Source of the DNA: Sphingobacteriia bacterium
GTDB lineage: Bacteria; Bacteroidota; Bacteroidia; Chitinophagales; Chitinophagaceae
Assembly (NCBI GenBank): GCA_947456855.1
Contig: CANGTR010000004.1
Coordinates: forward strand, 1 to 64,000
Length of the DNA: 64,000 bases
Direction: 5' to 3'
A program made the position numbers and the translations under genes. A model generated the notes under the pieces. The model was not told the DNA's origin. It ran no database searches and saw only the letters and a list, made by a program, of their open reading frames with translations. Shown piece by piece: positions 38,083-47,935 of the stretch. Each line of letters starts with the position of its first letter. Within the stretch, counting starts at the first letter, position 1.

Positions 38083-39045
38083 ATGAAACTAAAAGATATA
38101 CAAGTACTCAACGAAAAGGAAACAAGGGGTGGTTTTGGCGAAGGGATCCATGAAATTGGAAAAGAAAACCAAAATGTAGTAGTGCTTACAGCCGATTTAG
38201 CTGGCTCTTTAAAACTAGGTCCATTTATTAAAGATTTTCCCAACCGTTTTGTACAAGTAGGTATTGCCGAAGCCAATATGATTGGCATTGCTGCAGGAAT
38301 GACCGTTGGAGGAAAAATTCCATATACCACTACTTTTGCCAATTTCAGCACAGGCAGGGTGTACGACCAGATTCGTCAAAGCGTTGCCTACAGTGGAAAA
38401 AATGTAAAAATTTGCGCTTCACATGCTGGATTAACTTTGGGAGAAGACGGTGCAACCCATCAGATTTTAGAAGATATTGGATTGATGAAAATGTTGCCAG
38501 GCATGACGGTAATAGTTCCTTGCGATTTCAATCAAACCAAAGCTGCTACCAAAGCCATTGCATCTTATGAAGGGCCTGTTTATTTAAGATTTGGGCGTCC
38601 GAAATGGCCCAACTTCACCAAAGAAGATGGATCTGATTTTGTAATTGGAAAAGCACAACAACTAAGCGAAGGAACAGATGTTTCTATTTTTGCTTGTGGT
38701 CATATGGTTTGGAAAGCCATTGAAGCCGGTAGAATTTTAGAAGAAAAAGGAATCAGTGTTGAAGTAATTAATATTCATACCATCAAACCTTTAGATACTG
38801 AAGCAATTATCAAATCCATCTCAAAAACAAAAGCTGCAGTAACGGTTGAAGAGCACAATGTAATTGGTGGATTGGGAGATGCTGTTGCTCAAGTAGCGGC
38901 TAAACATTGCCCTATACCTATTGAATATATTGGCACCAATGATACATTCGGTGAAAGTGGCAAACCAACAGAACTACTTACTAAGTATGGTTTAGACACT
39001 CCTTTTATTGTAGCTGCTGCTGAAAAAGCAATCAGTAGAAAATAA
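38083..39045 (+). CDS. Transketolase, C-terminal (Pyr/C) subunit
   Basis: TRGGFGEGIHEIGKENQNVVVLTADLAGSLK, FVQVGIAEANMIGIAAGM, TLGEDGATHQILEDIGLMKMLPGM. Confidence 0.92.
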   Translation: MKLKDIQVLNEKETRGGFGEGIHEIGKENQNVVVLTADLAGSLKLGPFIKDFPNRFVQVGIAEANMIGIAAGMTVGGKIPYTTTFANFSTGRVYDQIRQSVAYSGKNVKICASHAGLTLGEDGATHQILEDIGLMKMLPGMTVIVPCDFNQTKAATKAIASYEGPVYLRFGRPKWPNFTKEDGSDFVIGKAQQLSEGTDVSIFACGHMVWKAIEAGRILEEKGISVEVINIHTIKPLDTEAIIKSISKTKAAVTVEEHNVIGGLGDAVAQVAAKHCPIPIEYIGTNDTFGESGKPTELLTKYGLDTPFIVAAAEKAISRK

Positions 39046-39059
39046 GGGTGCGAGGGATT

Positions 39060-39707
39060 TTAAGGAGCCAATCTTGCTCTTTTCCAATTGCCATTTAAAT
39101 CGATGGTATATTTAATTCTGTCGTGCAAGCGGCTGCTTCGGCCTTGCCAGAACTCCATGGCCTCGGGTCTTACAATATAACCACCCCAATGTGCTGGTCT
39201 TGGCACGAGCGATTCATCGGAATATTTTTCACTTACTTTTTTAAAATTGTCTTCTAAAAATGCGCGGTTAGGAATTACCTGACTTTGAGGTGAAACCCAT
39301 GCACCAATTCTACTTCCTATAGGGCGCGATAAAAAATAAGCATCACTATCAGCTTCGGCTATTTTTTGAACTACCCCTTCGATTCTTATTTGACGTTCTA
39401 ATTCTTTCCAGAAAAACAACAAAGCAACATGGTGGTTGTTGGTCATTTCAAGTCCCTTGTTGCTATTGTAATTGGTAAAAAAAACAAAACCATCATCCGT
39501 ATATCCTTTTAATAAAACAATTCTTGCAGATGGCTTACCCTCTTTGTTAACTGTTGATAATGTCATGGCGTTTACTTCATCAATTGCAGCGCTGGTAGCT
39601 TCTTCCCACCATGCAGTAAATTGAATAAAAGGATCAATCGCTGCATCTGCTTCATCAAAAGACTGAAGCATATAGTCTCTTCTAATATCAGCAATTGAAC
39701 TAGCCAT
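39060..39707 (-). CDS. pdxH: Pyridoxamine 5'-phosphate oxidase
   Basis: RRDYMLQSFDEADAAIDPFIQFTAWW, PSARIVLLKGYTDDGFVFFTNYNSNKG, WGGYIVRPEAMEFWQGRSSRLHDRI. Confidence 0.96.
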   Translation of the reverse strand: MASSIADIRRDYMLQSFDEADAAIDPFIQFTAWWEEATSAAIDEVNAMTLSTVNKEGKPSARIVLLKGYTDDGFVFFTNYNSNKGLEMTNNHHVALLFFWKELERQIRIEGVVQKIAEADSDAYFLSRPIGSRIGAWVSPQSQVIPNRAFLEDNFKKVSEKYSDESLVPRPAHWGGYIVRPEAMEFWQGRSSRLHDRIKYTIDLNGNWKRARLAP

Positions 39708-39724
39708 ATTAATTTTTTACAAAG

Positions 39725-42700
39725 TTAATCTGAAATATTGATGGATTTAGTATCGTGTTTTCCAGAGATATAGGTATAAATGGCAGGGATTACAAATAAG
39801 GTTAGTAATAACGAAAATAAAATACCTCCTACAATAACAATACCCAATGGCATACGACTTGTTGCGGCTGCGCCCAAACTTAGTGCAATTGGAAGTGCTC
39901 CTAAGGCAGTTGCCAAACTGGTCATTAATATAGGACGCAATCTTTGAGCAGAAGCCTCCAACACTGCATCGTTTTTATTTAAGCCAAATTCCCTTTTTTG
40001 ATTGGCGAACTCTACAATTAAAATTCCATTCTTGGTTACCAAACCAATTAACATGATCATTCCAATTTGTGAGAATATATTAATGGTTTGATCAAAAATC
40101 CACAAGCACAATAATGCGCCTGCTAATGCCAAAGGAACGGTAAACATGATGGTGAATGGATCTTTAAAACTTTCAAATTGTGCGGCTAATACCAAATAAA
40201 TTAATATCAATGCTAAACCAAAGGCAAATGATGTATTAGAAGAACTTTCTTCAAAATCACGAGAAGGTCCATTCAAGGCTGTTTTAAAACTTTCATCCAG
40301 CAATTGATCGCCTATTCTTCTCATGGCTTTAACCCCGTCTCCAATAGTCATCCCTTCGGCCAATGAAGCCGAAATTGTTGCAGCTTTAAATCGATTGAAA
40401 TGATACAAAGTAGGTGGATTAGAGCTTTCTACCAACTTTACTACTGCCGAAAGTGGTATACTTTCTCCTCTGTTATTTCTAACATATAACTTTTCTATAT
40501 CAGCTGGCTTTTGCCTGTCTTTATAAGCAACCTGAGATATTACCTCATATTGCCTTCCATTCATTATATAATAAGCTAAACGCCTTCCGCTAAATGCACT
40601 CGAAACCACATCTGCAACATCTACAATAGATAAACCAAGATCTTTTGCTTTTATACGATCAATGGTTAATTGAACTTCGGGTTTATTAAACTTGAGGTTT
40701 ACATCAACGTTTTGAAAGGTTTTGTCTTTACGTGCTTCTTCTAAAAATTTAGGAATGACATTTTTTATTTTTTCAAAATCCAGATTTTGCAAAATAAATT
40801 GAACTGGTAAAGATCCTCTAGATCCTAATCCAACAGAGATGGTTTGCTCTTCTACTGGAAAGATTCTTGCATTGTTAATACTGGGTAATTTTTTACCAAT
40901 AGCTTTGGCGATTTCTGATTGAGATCTTTTTCTTTTATCTGGCTCTACTAATTTAATTCTTAAAGTACCCCCATTTACACCTCCACCGCCTCCAAAACCT
41001 GGAACTGCAGCAAATACAAAATCTTTTTCTGGTACAGAGTCGGTTAAATAGTTCAATAGCTTGTCGCCAGTTTCAACCATATAACCATAACTAGCTCCTT
41101 CTGGTCCGCTCATCGAAAAACGAATACTACTTCTATCTTCTAGCGGCGCTAGTTCACTTTGTAAACTTTTGCCAATAAAGAAAATAATACCTATACATAT
41201 TGCTACAATAACCCAAGCTATCCACCTTAGTTTTAAAAAGGATGCCAGTAAATTTTTATAACCAGATTCCATTCCTTTAAAAAATGGCTCCGTCATGTCA
41301 TAAAACTTTCCATGCCCTGCATCTTTTCGATTTAATACAACATTTAATACTGGAGTAATAGTTAAAGAAACGAAAGCAGAAATCAAAACAGCAGCGGCAA
41401 CCACTATACCAAACTCACGAAATAAACTTCCTACAAATCCTTGTAAGAAAATTACTGGAAGAAATACAACGGCCAAAGTAATAGAGGTAGAAATTACTGC
41501 AAAGAAAATTTCCTTACTTCCTTCCAATGCCGCTTTACGAATCGGTAGCCCTTGTTCTAACTTTCTAAAAATATTTTCTGTTACAACAATTCCATCATCT
41601 ACCACCAATCCTGTTGCAAGTACTATTCCCAATAAGGTTAATACATTTATAGAAAATCCAGAAATATACATGATGAAAAATGTAGCCACCAATGAAATAG
41701 GAATATCAATCAGTGGCCTAATAGCAATCATCCAATTTCGAAAGAAAAAGAAAATAACCAACACCACTAAAGTGAAAGAAATTAATAAAGTTTCTTCAAC
41801 CTCTTGAATAGAAGCCCTAACATTTTTAGTTTGGTCTATTAAAGGAGTCATGATAAAATCTCCTTTCTCTGTTTTTTGAATTTCTGCTAATCGCTTATAA
41901 AACTCATCGGCAATTTTTATGTAGTTGGCCCCGGGCTGTGGAATAATGGCCATTCCAACTGCATTTACTCCATTTAAACGCCAACTATATTCATCACTCT
42001 CAGGTCCAATTTCTACATAAGCTACATCCGACAAACGAATGATGCCTGTAGGAGATTGACGAATAATTAAATCCCTGAAATCTTTTTCAGAAGTTAATTT
42101 GCCTAATGCACGAATGGTTAACTCGGTTTTATCGCCATAGATTTTTCCAGAAGGAATTTCAACGTTTTCCGTATTTAATGCAACTCTAATATCACTGAAT
42201 GTTACATTGAATGCATTCATTTTATCAGGGTCTATCCAAATACGCATCGAAGGACGTTTTTGCCCAAAAATATTCACAGCACTTACTTCTGAAATAGTTT
42301 GAAATCTTTCTTGCAAAACATTCTCTGCATATTCACTCAATTCTAATAGCCCTTTGGTTTGGCTTTGAATCGCTAGCATAATAATGAAATCGGAGTTGGC
42401 GTCGGACTTGCTAACTACTGGAGGAGCGTCTACATCTTGAGGTAAATTTCTTACAGCCTGACTTACCTTATCTCTAACATCATTTGCTGCTGCTTCTAAA
42501 TTTTCTGTAACATTGAACTCTACAGTAATATTGCTATTTCCGTTAGAGCTTGAAGAAGAAATACTTCTTATACCTGGAATACCATTGATGGCTTTTTCCA
42601 ACGGCTCGGTAATTTGACTCTCAATAATATCAGCATTAGCACCAGAATAAGAAGTTCTAACATTTACTACAGGTGGATCTACCGCTGGATATTCACGTAC

Positions 42701-42799
42701 CGCCAAAAAACTATACCCCACTATACCAAACAAAATAATGAGTAAATTCATTACTGTTGCAAGTATTGGACGCTTTAATGCTAATTCTGAAATATTCAT
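39725..42799 (-). CDS. RND efflux transporter permease (AcrB/HAE1-like)
   Basis: 1024 aa; LKRPILATVMNLLIILFG, GIVLATGLVVDDGIVVTENIFR, LVTKNGILIVEFANQ. Confidence 0.95.
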   Translation of the reverse strand: MNISELALKRPILATVMNLLIILFGIVGYSFLAVREYPAVDPPVVNVRTSYSGANADIIESQITEPLEKAINGIPGIRSISSSSSNGNSNITVEFNVTENLEAAANDVRDKVSQAVRNLPQDVDAPPVVSKSDANSDFIIMLAIQSQTKGLLELSEYAENVLQERFQTISEVSAVNIFGQKRPSMRIWIDPDKMNAFNVTFSDIRVALNTENVEIPSGKIYGDKTELTIRALGKLTSEKDFRDLIIRQSPTGIIRLSDVAYVEIGPESDEYSWRLNGVNAVGMAIIPQPGANYIKIADEFYKRLAEIQKTEKGDFIMTPLIDQTKNVRASIQEVEETLLISFTLVVLVIFFFFRNWMIAIRPLIDIPISLVATFFIMYISGFSINVLTLLGIVLATGLVVDDGIVVTENIFRKLEQGLPIRKAALEGSKEIFFAVISTSITLAVVFLPVIFLQGFVGSLFREFGIVVAAAVLISAFVSLTITPVLNVVLNRKDAGHGKFYDMTEPFFKGMESGYKNLLASFLKLRWIAWVIVAICIGIIFFIGKSLQSELAPLEDRSSIRFSMSGPEGASYGYMVETGDKLLNYLTDSVPEKDFVFAAVPGFGGGGGVNGGTLRIKLVEPDKRKRSQSEIAKAIGKKLPSINNARIFPVEEQTISVGLGSRGSLPVQFILQNLDFEKIKNVIPKFLEEARKDKTFQNVDVNLKFNKPEVQLTIDRIKAKDLGLSIVDVADVVSSAFSGRRLAYYIMNGRQYEVISQVAYKDRQKPADIEKLYVRNNRGESIPLSAVVKLVESSNPPTLYHFNRFKAATISASLAEGMTIGDGVKAMRRIGDQLLDESFKTALNGPSRDFEESSSNTSFAFGLALILIYLVLAAQFESFKDPFTIMFTVPLALAGALLCLWIFDQTINIFSQIGMIMLIGLVTKNGILIVEFANQKREFGLNKNDAVLEASAQRLRPILMTSLATALGALPIALSLGAAATSRMPLGIVIVGGILFSLLLTLFVIPAIYTYISGKHDTKSINISD

Positions 42800-42817
42800 G
42801 TTACAGTGGCGCTACCG

Positions 42818-43873
42818 CTATTTTACTAAATCGGATAATGTCTTTACTGATCTAACTTTAACTGGAGATTTAGGACGAACAAATAATACGCCAGTTACTA
42901 CAATACTATCTCCAAGTTTTAAGCCTTTGGTAACTTCTACCATTCCTGAAGATCGATAACCTGTTTCAATATCAACAAAAATGCCTTGACCATCTTTTAC
43001 GACTATTACTTTTTTTGCTGTTGCTTCTGGAATAATACAATTGGTAGGTACCATAATATTGTTTTCGCCAATACTGTTGTTTGATAATATCACTTTTACA
43101 AAACTGCCAGGATTAATGGATGTTCCTTCTAATATGGCCCTTACTTTTAAATTTCTTGTTGTTAAATTCAATTGGGGGTCTATAGCAATAATGGTTGCTT
43201 TTCTATTGATGTTACCCTCATTGGTTTGAACAGTAACCGAAGCTCCTCTATGAATTAAATTGCCATAGGCTTCTGGCACATTAAAATCAATTTTTACTTT
43301 ATCTACTTGCTGCAAAGTAGACAAAACAGTTGCTGGTGTTACGTAAGCACCCGGACTAATCATTCTTAATCCCAATACCCCACTAAAAGGCGCTTTAATA
43401 ATTGTTTTATCAATCTCTGCCTGTGTTACAGATAAATCTGCCTTATAACTATTTACTTGGTTCAAGGCCAAATCGTAATCTGCCTGATTGATTCCATTAA
43501 TGGTTAATAATTTTCTTAGGCGCTGTTCGGTTTTCTGCGCCATATCTAACAATACCTTGGTTTTACTATAGGTTGCTTGCAGATCGGCATCGTTTATTTT
43601 AGCCAATACAGCTCCTTGAGAAACCTTACCGCCATCGGGTAAATTCAACATGGTTAATCTTCCGCTGGTTTCTGGATTAATGCTCACCATTTCACCAGGA
43701 ATCACAGTACCATTTACTTCAATATTATTCGTAATACTACTTCCCCCTGCTATAATTACATCAACAATTGGGGGAGATTGTGAAGACTTGGCGTTTTGAG
43801 TTGGTTGATCTTTTTTTTGCTTACACGAAAAAAGCAGTAACAATAACGACAAGCCAATGAAGGTGTTTTTCAA
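42818..43873 (-). CDS. RND efflux periplasmic adaptor (membrane fusion protein)
   Basis: Lipoprotein-like N-terminus, IEVNGTVIPGEMVSINPETSGRLTMLNLPDGGKVSQGAVLAKI, IIKAPFSGVLGLRMISPGAYV. Confidence 0.92.
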   Translation of the reverse strand: MKNTFIGLSLLLLLFSCKQKKDQPTQNAKSSQSPPIVDVIIAGGSSITNNIEVNGTVIPGEMVSINPETSGRLTMLNLPDGGKVSQGAVLAKINDADLQATYSKTKVLLDMAQKTEQRLRKLLTINGINQADYDLALNQVNSYKADLSVTQAEIDKTIIKAPFSGVLGLRMISPGAYVTPATVLSTLQQVDKVKIDFNVPEAYGNLIHRGASVTVQTNEGNINRKATIIAIDPQLNLTTRNLKVRAILEGTSINPGSFVKVILSNNSIGENNIMVPTNCIIPEATAKKVIVVKDGQGIFVDIETGYRSSGMVEVTKGLKLGDSIVVTGVLFVRPKSPVKVRSVKTLSDLVK

Positions 43874-44018
43874 ATCCTTAATTTTTAGACCAATAAAGAT
43901 AGAATTTATTTAGGCTTTATGCTTCAAGAAAGTACAAATGGCTAAATAGAGAAATAAGGCCCCTAAACTGAAGATTCCGCAATCAATTTGTACATTCATA
44001 GTCTAAAAGATTCAATAT

Positions 44019-44858
44019 ATGTATGCTCTTTCGCAGCAATACCCTTCTAAGAGGGCATTTATCACAGGTGCGGCATCAGGATTAGGCAAAGCATTTGCTT
44101 CCGAATTATTAGCAGATGGTTGGACCATTGGTATGGCAGATAACAATGTAATTGAATTACAAAAAGCGGTGGAGGAAATGAAGTCCCTTGGAGGCAATGC
44201 GCTCATGTATCAATTAGATGTATCTGATAAAGACCAGTATAAAACAATAGCAGATCAATTTTTAAGGGATGCTGGAGGAATAGACTTGCTATTTAATAAT
44301 GCAGGTGTAGGTGATGGCGGAAATTTTGAAGAATATTCTTTAGAAAATTATGAGTGGATGATCAGTATTAATCAATTGGGTGTAGTATATGGTTGTTACT
44401 ATTTTATTCCTACAATGAAAAAACAACAATCAGGACATATATTAAATACTGCAAGTGCTGCTGCCATTGGTTGTGCACCAACCATGGGGGCATATAATAT
44501 GACCAAAGCCGCAGTGGTTGCCATTAGTGAAACTTTATACAGTGAATTAATGGATTTTAATATTCAGGTTTCTTGTATTCAACCTACTTATTTTAAAACC
44601 AATATCAGTCAATCTGCAAGAGGAGGAAACACCATACAGAAAATCACGCAAAATTTTATTGACAGATCGGGCCTCGAAGCAAAAGAAGTTTCACAAGAGA
44701 TATTGCATAGGGCTGGTAAAAAAGAATTGTATATCATTCTTCCAAAGTCGGCACATAAAATGTGGTTGTACAAAAGATGGGCCCCCACTAAATTTAGAAA
44801 AATAGTGAAGGAACAATTTATGAGTGCCATGCATAAAGCATTAAAATATTCAAAATAA
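44019..44858 (+). CDS. SDR family oxidoreductase
   Basis: AFITGAASGLGKAFA, LFNNAGVG, YNMTKAAV. Confidence 0.93.
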   Translation: MYALSQQYPSKRAFITGAASGLGKAFASELLADGWTIGMADNNVIELQKAVEEMKSLGGNALMYQLDVSDKDQYKTIADQFLRDAGGIDLLFNNAGVGDGGNFEEYSLENYEWMISINQLGVVYGCYYFIPTMKKQQSGHILNTASAAAIGCAPTMGAYNMTKAAVVAISETLYSELMDFNIQVSCIQPTYFKTNISQSARGGNTIQKITQNFIDRSGLEAKEVSQEILHRAGKKELYIILPKSAHKMWLYKRWAPTKFRKIVKEQFMSAMHKALKYSK

Positions 44859-44863
44859 AAACA

Positions 44864-45631
44864 ATGAAAGCCAATCAGGTATTTAGTTTAGAAGGAAAAG
44901 TAGCGTTGATCACTGGCGCCAGTAAAGGAATAGGAGAAGCAATTGCTCGAATTTTTGCAGCCAACGGCGCCAAAGTAATAATCAATTCCAGAAAACAAGA
45001 AGAGCTGGATAAAGTAGCCGCTTCCATTAAAGAAGCTGGCGGCGATTGTACTGGAATAGCCGCCAATGCAGGAGATATTGCTTCTTGTAAAATACTCGTA
45101 GAACAATCAATTGCTTTACATGGAGGAATTGATATACTCGTAAACAATGCAGCGAGTAATCCGGTGTTTGGGCCTGTAGTTGAATGCGAAGAATGGGCTT
45201 TCGATAAAATCATGAATGTAAATGTGAAAGCGCCTTTTGAATTGGGAAAATTGATCTATCCCATCATGAAAGAAAGAGGTGGAGGATCAGTAATTAATAT
45301 CAGTTCTATTGCAGGGCTTACTCCTGATCCAGGATTGGGCATGTATTCTGTTTCGAAGGCAGCACTGAATATGCTTACCAAAGTATGTGCTAAAGAATGG
45401 GGTAAAGATGGCATAAGGGTAAATGCTATTTGCCCTGGACTCATCAAAACCAAATTTTCTGAAGCATTGTGGCAGGATGAAAAATGGTTGAATCGATTTG
45501 TAAAAATGGCCCCAATTGCAAGAATGGGTACGGTAGAAGAAATTGCAGGAATGGCCTTGTTCTTGGCTTCTAGCGCTTCGGGCTATAGTACTGGAAATAT
45601 GTTTACTGCAGACGGAGGTGTAACAATTTAA
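44864..45631 (+). CDS. SDR family oxidoreductase
   Basis: VALITGASKGIGEAIARIFA, LVNNAASNP, YSVSKAALNMLTK. Confidence 0.94.
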   Translation: MKANQVFSLEGKVALITGASKGIGEAIARIFAANGAKVIINSRKQEELDKVAASIKEAGGDCTGIAANAGDIASCKILVEQSIALHGGIDILVNNAASNPVFGPVVECEEWAFDKIMNVNVKAPFELGKLIYPIMKERGGGSVINISSIAGLTPDPGLGMYSVSKAALNMLTKVCAKEWGKDGIRVNAICPGLIKTKFSEALWQDEKWLNRFVKMAPIARMGTVEEIAGMALFLASSASGYSTGNMFTADGGVTI

Positions 45632-45633
45632 TT

Positions 45634-46845
45634 ATGGAAGCAATATTTATTACTGAGCGATTAAAAACATTGTTGCCCGAAATCAAACAGTTTGTGCAAG
45701 ATGAATTAATTCCCTTAGAGAAGAATCATACCACAAGACCATTTAAACAGACTGAAATAATTTTAGCTGATAAAAGAGAAATGGTAAAAGCCAAGGGTTG
45801 GTGGAATTGTCATTTACCAAAAGAAGAAGGTGGAATGGGATTAAGCCTTTGCGAATTTGGACAAGTAAGTGAATTATTGTCCTTGGCTCCTTATTACGGT
45901 CAATATACTTTTAATGCACAACCACCCGATATTGGCAATACAGAACTCATTGGAAAATTTGCATCCGATGCCATTAAGAAAAAATTTCTTCTTCCATTAT
46001 TGGAAGGAAAAATTCGCAGTTGTTTTTCAATGACTGAACCTGAATACCCTGGATCAAATCCAACCAGAATGGCCACTACAGCCGTTCGTGAAGGAAACGA
46101 ATATGTGATCAATGGACATAAATGGTTTACTTCTTCTGCCGATGGAGCTGCATTTGCAGTGGTCATGGCGGTTACCAATCCGGATGCGGCAAAGCACCAA
46201 CGTGCCAGTATGATCATTGTTCCAACTGATACTCCAGGATTTGAATTCATTAGAAATATACCTGTATTTGGCGAAGCAGGAGAAGGCTGGGCAAGTCATG
46301 CAGAAATTAGATACAATAATTGTAGGGTACCTGTGGAAAATTTAATTGGTGTTGAAGGTGAAGCGTTTAAACTAGCGCAAGAAAGATTAGGACCTGGAAG
46401 AATTCACCACTGCATGCGTTGGGTGGGTATTGCAGAAAAAGCATTCGACCTTATGTGTAAGAGGGCAGCCACAAGAGAAATGGAAGAAGGTGTTTTGCTC
46501 GGTCAAAAACAATTCATACAAGGATTTATAGCAGAGAGTAGGGTTGAAATAGATGCGTCTCGTTTATTGGTGTTGCGAACTGCCCATAATATTGATTTAT
46601 ATGGGGCTGCAGCCACCAGAGACCAAATTGCGGGTATTAAATTTTATGTTGCCAATATGGTATTGAAAGTGTTAGACAGAGCCATACAAGTGCATGGTGC
46701 CATGGGCATTTCGGACGAAACCATGTTGGCAAATTTATACCAACACGAAAGAGGCGCCAGAATTTGGGATGGAGCCGATGAAGTGCATATGCAAAGTTTG
46801 GCATTGAGTATTTTGAAAAAATACGGAATGGAGAAAAGAAAATAA
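45634..46845 (+). CDS. Acyl-CoA dehydrogenase (ACAD10/11-like)
   Basis: SCFSMTEPEYPGSNPTRMATTA, GHKWFTSSADGAAFAVVMA, VHGAMGISDETMLANLYQHERGARIWDGADEVH. Confidence 0.94.
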   Translation: MEAIFITERLKTLLPEIKQFVQDELIPLEKNHTTRPFKQTEIILADKREMVKAKGWWNCHLPKEEGGMGLSLCEFGQVSELLSLAPYYGQYTFNAQPPDIGNTELIGKFASDAIKKKFLLPLLEGKIRSCFSMTEPEYPGSNPTRMATTAVREGNEYVINGHKWFTSSADGAAFAVVMAVTNPDAAKHQRASMIIVPTDTPGFEFIRNIPVFGEAGEGWASHAEIRYNNCRVPVENLIGVEGEAFKLAQERLGPGRIHHCMRWVGIAEKAFDLMCKRAATREMEEGVLLGQKQFIQGFIAESRVEIDASRLLVLRTAHNIDLYGAAATRDQIAGIKFYVANMVLKVLDRAIQVHGAMGISDETMLANLYQHERGARIWDGADEVHMQSLALSILKKYGMEKRK

Positions 46846-46893
46846 TAAGTATACGATTTTGTAAACAGTAGACAAGTTGATCAATCAATATTC

Positions 46894-47928
46894 ATGGAAA
46901 AAACGGTAGCACTTAGCGAAGATGAACTAGGATTGAGAGATGCATTGAATAATTATATTTCTGCTCATACTTTGCCCATTCAAACAATCGAAAAGATCAG
47001 TCGATTTCCTGGAGGCTATTCCAATCTTACATATTGCTTAACTACTAAAGAAAAAGAATATGTGCTTAGAACTCCACCTCATGGTGCCAATATTAAATCC
47101 GCTCATGATATGGGCAGAGAGTTTAAAGTACTTAGTTTACTAAAACCCCATTTCGCTCAAACACCTACTCCAATTGAATTTAGTGCAGATGTTTCTATTT
47201 TGGGTGCACCATTTTATATCATGGAGAAATTGGAAGGTACAATTCTTAGAGCACACAATGCACCAAAAATGCAATTACCTGCTGCTACTTTTACAGCAGT
47301 ATCCGAACAATTAATCGACACATTGGTTGCATTGCACTCCATTGATATTAGCACAACAAATTTGGATCAATTGGGTAAGCCGGATGGATATGTGCAAAGA
47401 CAGGTGGAGGGATGGATTAAAAGATATTATGTAGCAGAAACAGATGCAATTGAAAATATGAATCAGGTAGCTAAATGGTTGCAAAGCTTTCGTCCGATTG
47501 AACAGGCACCTGCTTTTTTACACAACGACTTTAAATACGATAATGTTATTTTCTCATCTGATTTCACCAAGGTTGTTGGAGTACTAGATTGGGAGATGTC
47601 TACTGTGGGCAATCCATTAATGGACCTTGGTGCAATGCTGGCATATTGGTTTGAAGAAGGAGAAGGAGATGTATTTAAACAATACAATTTAAGTTGGTTG
47701 CCGGGTAATTATACAAGGCAAGAACTCCTCAATCGGTATGCAGCAAAAAGCGGTAGAGATTTAAGTGATATGCACTTTTATTATGTATTTGGTTTGTTTA
47801 AGAATGCAGTAATTGCGCAACAAATTTATCATCGATTTAAACAAGGACATAGTTCAGATGCAAGATTCGGTGCGTTGTTACCGATGATTCGGTTATTGAG
47901 TGAGCGAGCTGCTGCTGAAATGCAATAG
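46894..47928 (+). CDS. Phosphotransferase (APH) family protein, ACAD10/11-associated type
   Basis: FPGGYSNLTYCL, EYVLRTPPHGANIKSAHDMGREFKVLSLL, FLHNDFKYDNVIF, VLDWEMSTVGNPLMDLGAMLAYW. Confidence 0.93.
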   Translation: MEKTVALSEDELGLRDALNNYISAHTLPIQTIEKISRFPGGYSNLTYCLTTKEKEYVLRTPPHGANIKSAHDMGREFKVLSLLKPHFAQTPTPIEFSADVSILGAPFYIMEKLEGTILRAHNAPKMQLPAATFTAVSEQLIDTLVALHSIDISTTNLDQLGKPDGYVQRQVEGWIKRYYVAETDAIENMNQVAKWLQSFRPIEQAPAFLHNDFKYDNVIFSSDFTKVVGVLDWEMSTVGNPLMDLGAMLAYWFEEGEGDVFKQYNLSWLPGNYTRQELLNRYAAKSGRDLSDMHFYYVFGLFKNAVIAQQIYHRFKQGHSSDARFGALLPMIRLLSERAAAEMQ

Positions 47929-47935
47929 AATAATA

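Noticed and set aside
44875-45213. 112-aa minus-strand ORF
   Set aside because: Shadow of the second SDR gene
45900-46299. 116-aa and 81-aa minus-strand ORFs
   Set aside because: Shadows of the acyl-CoA dehydrogenase gene
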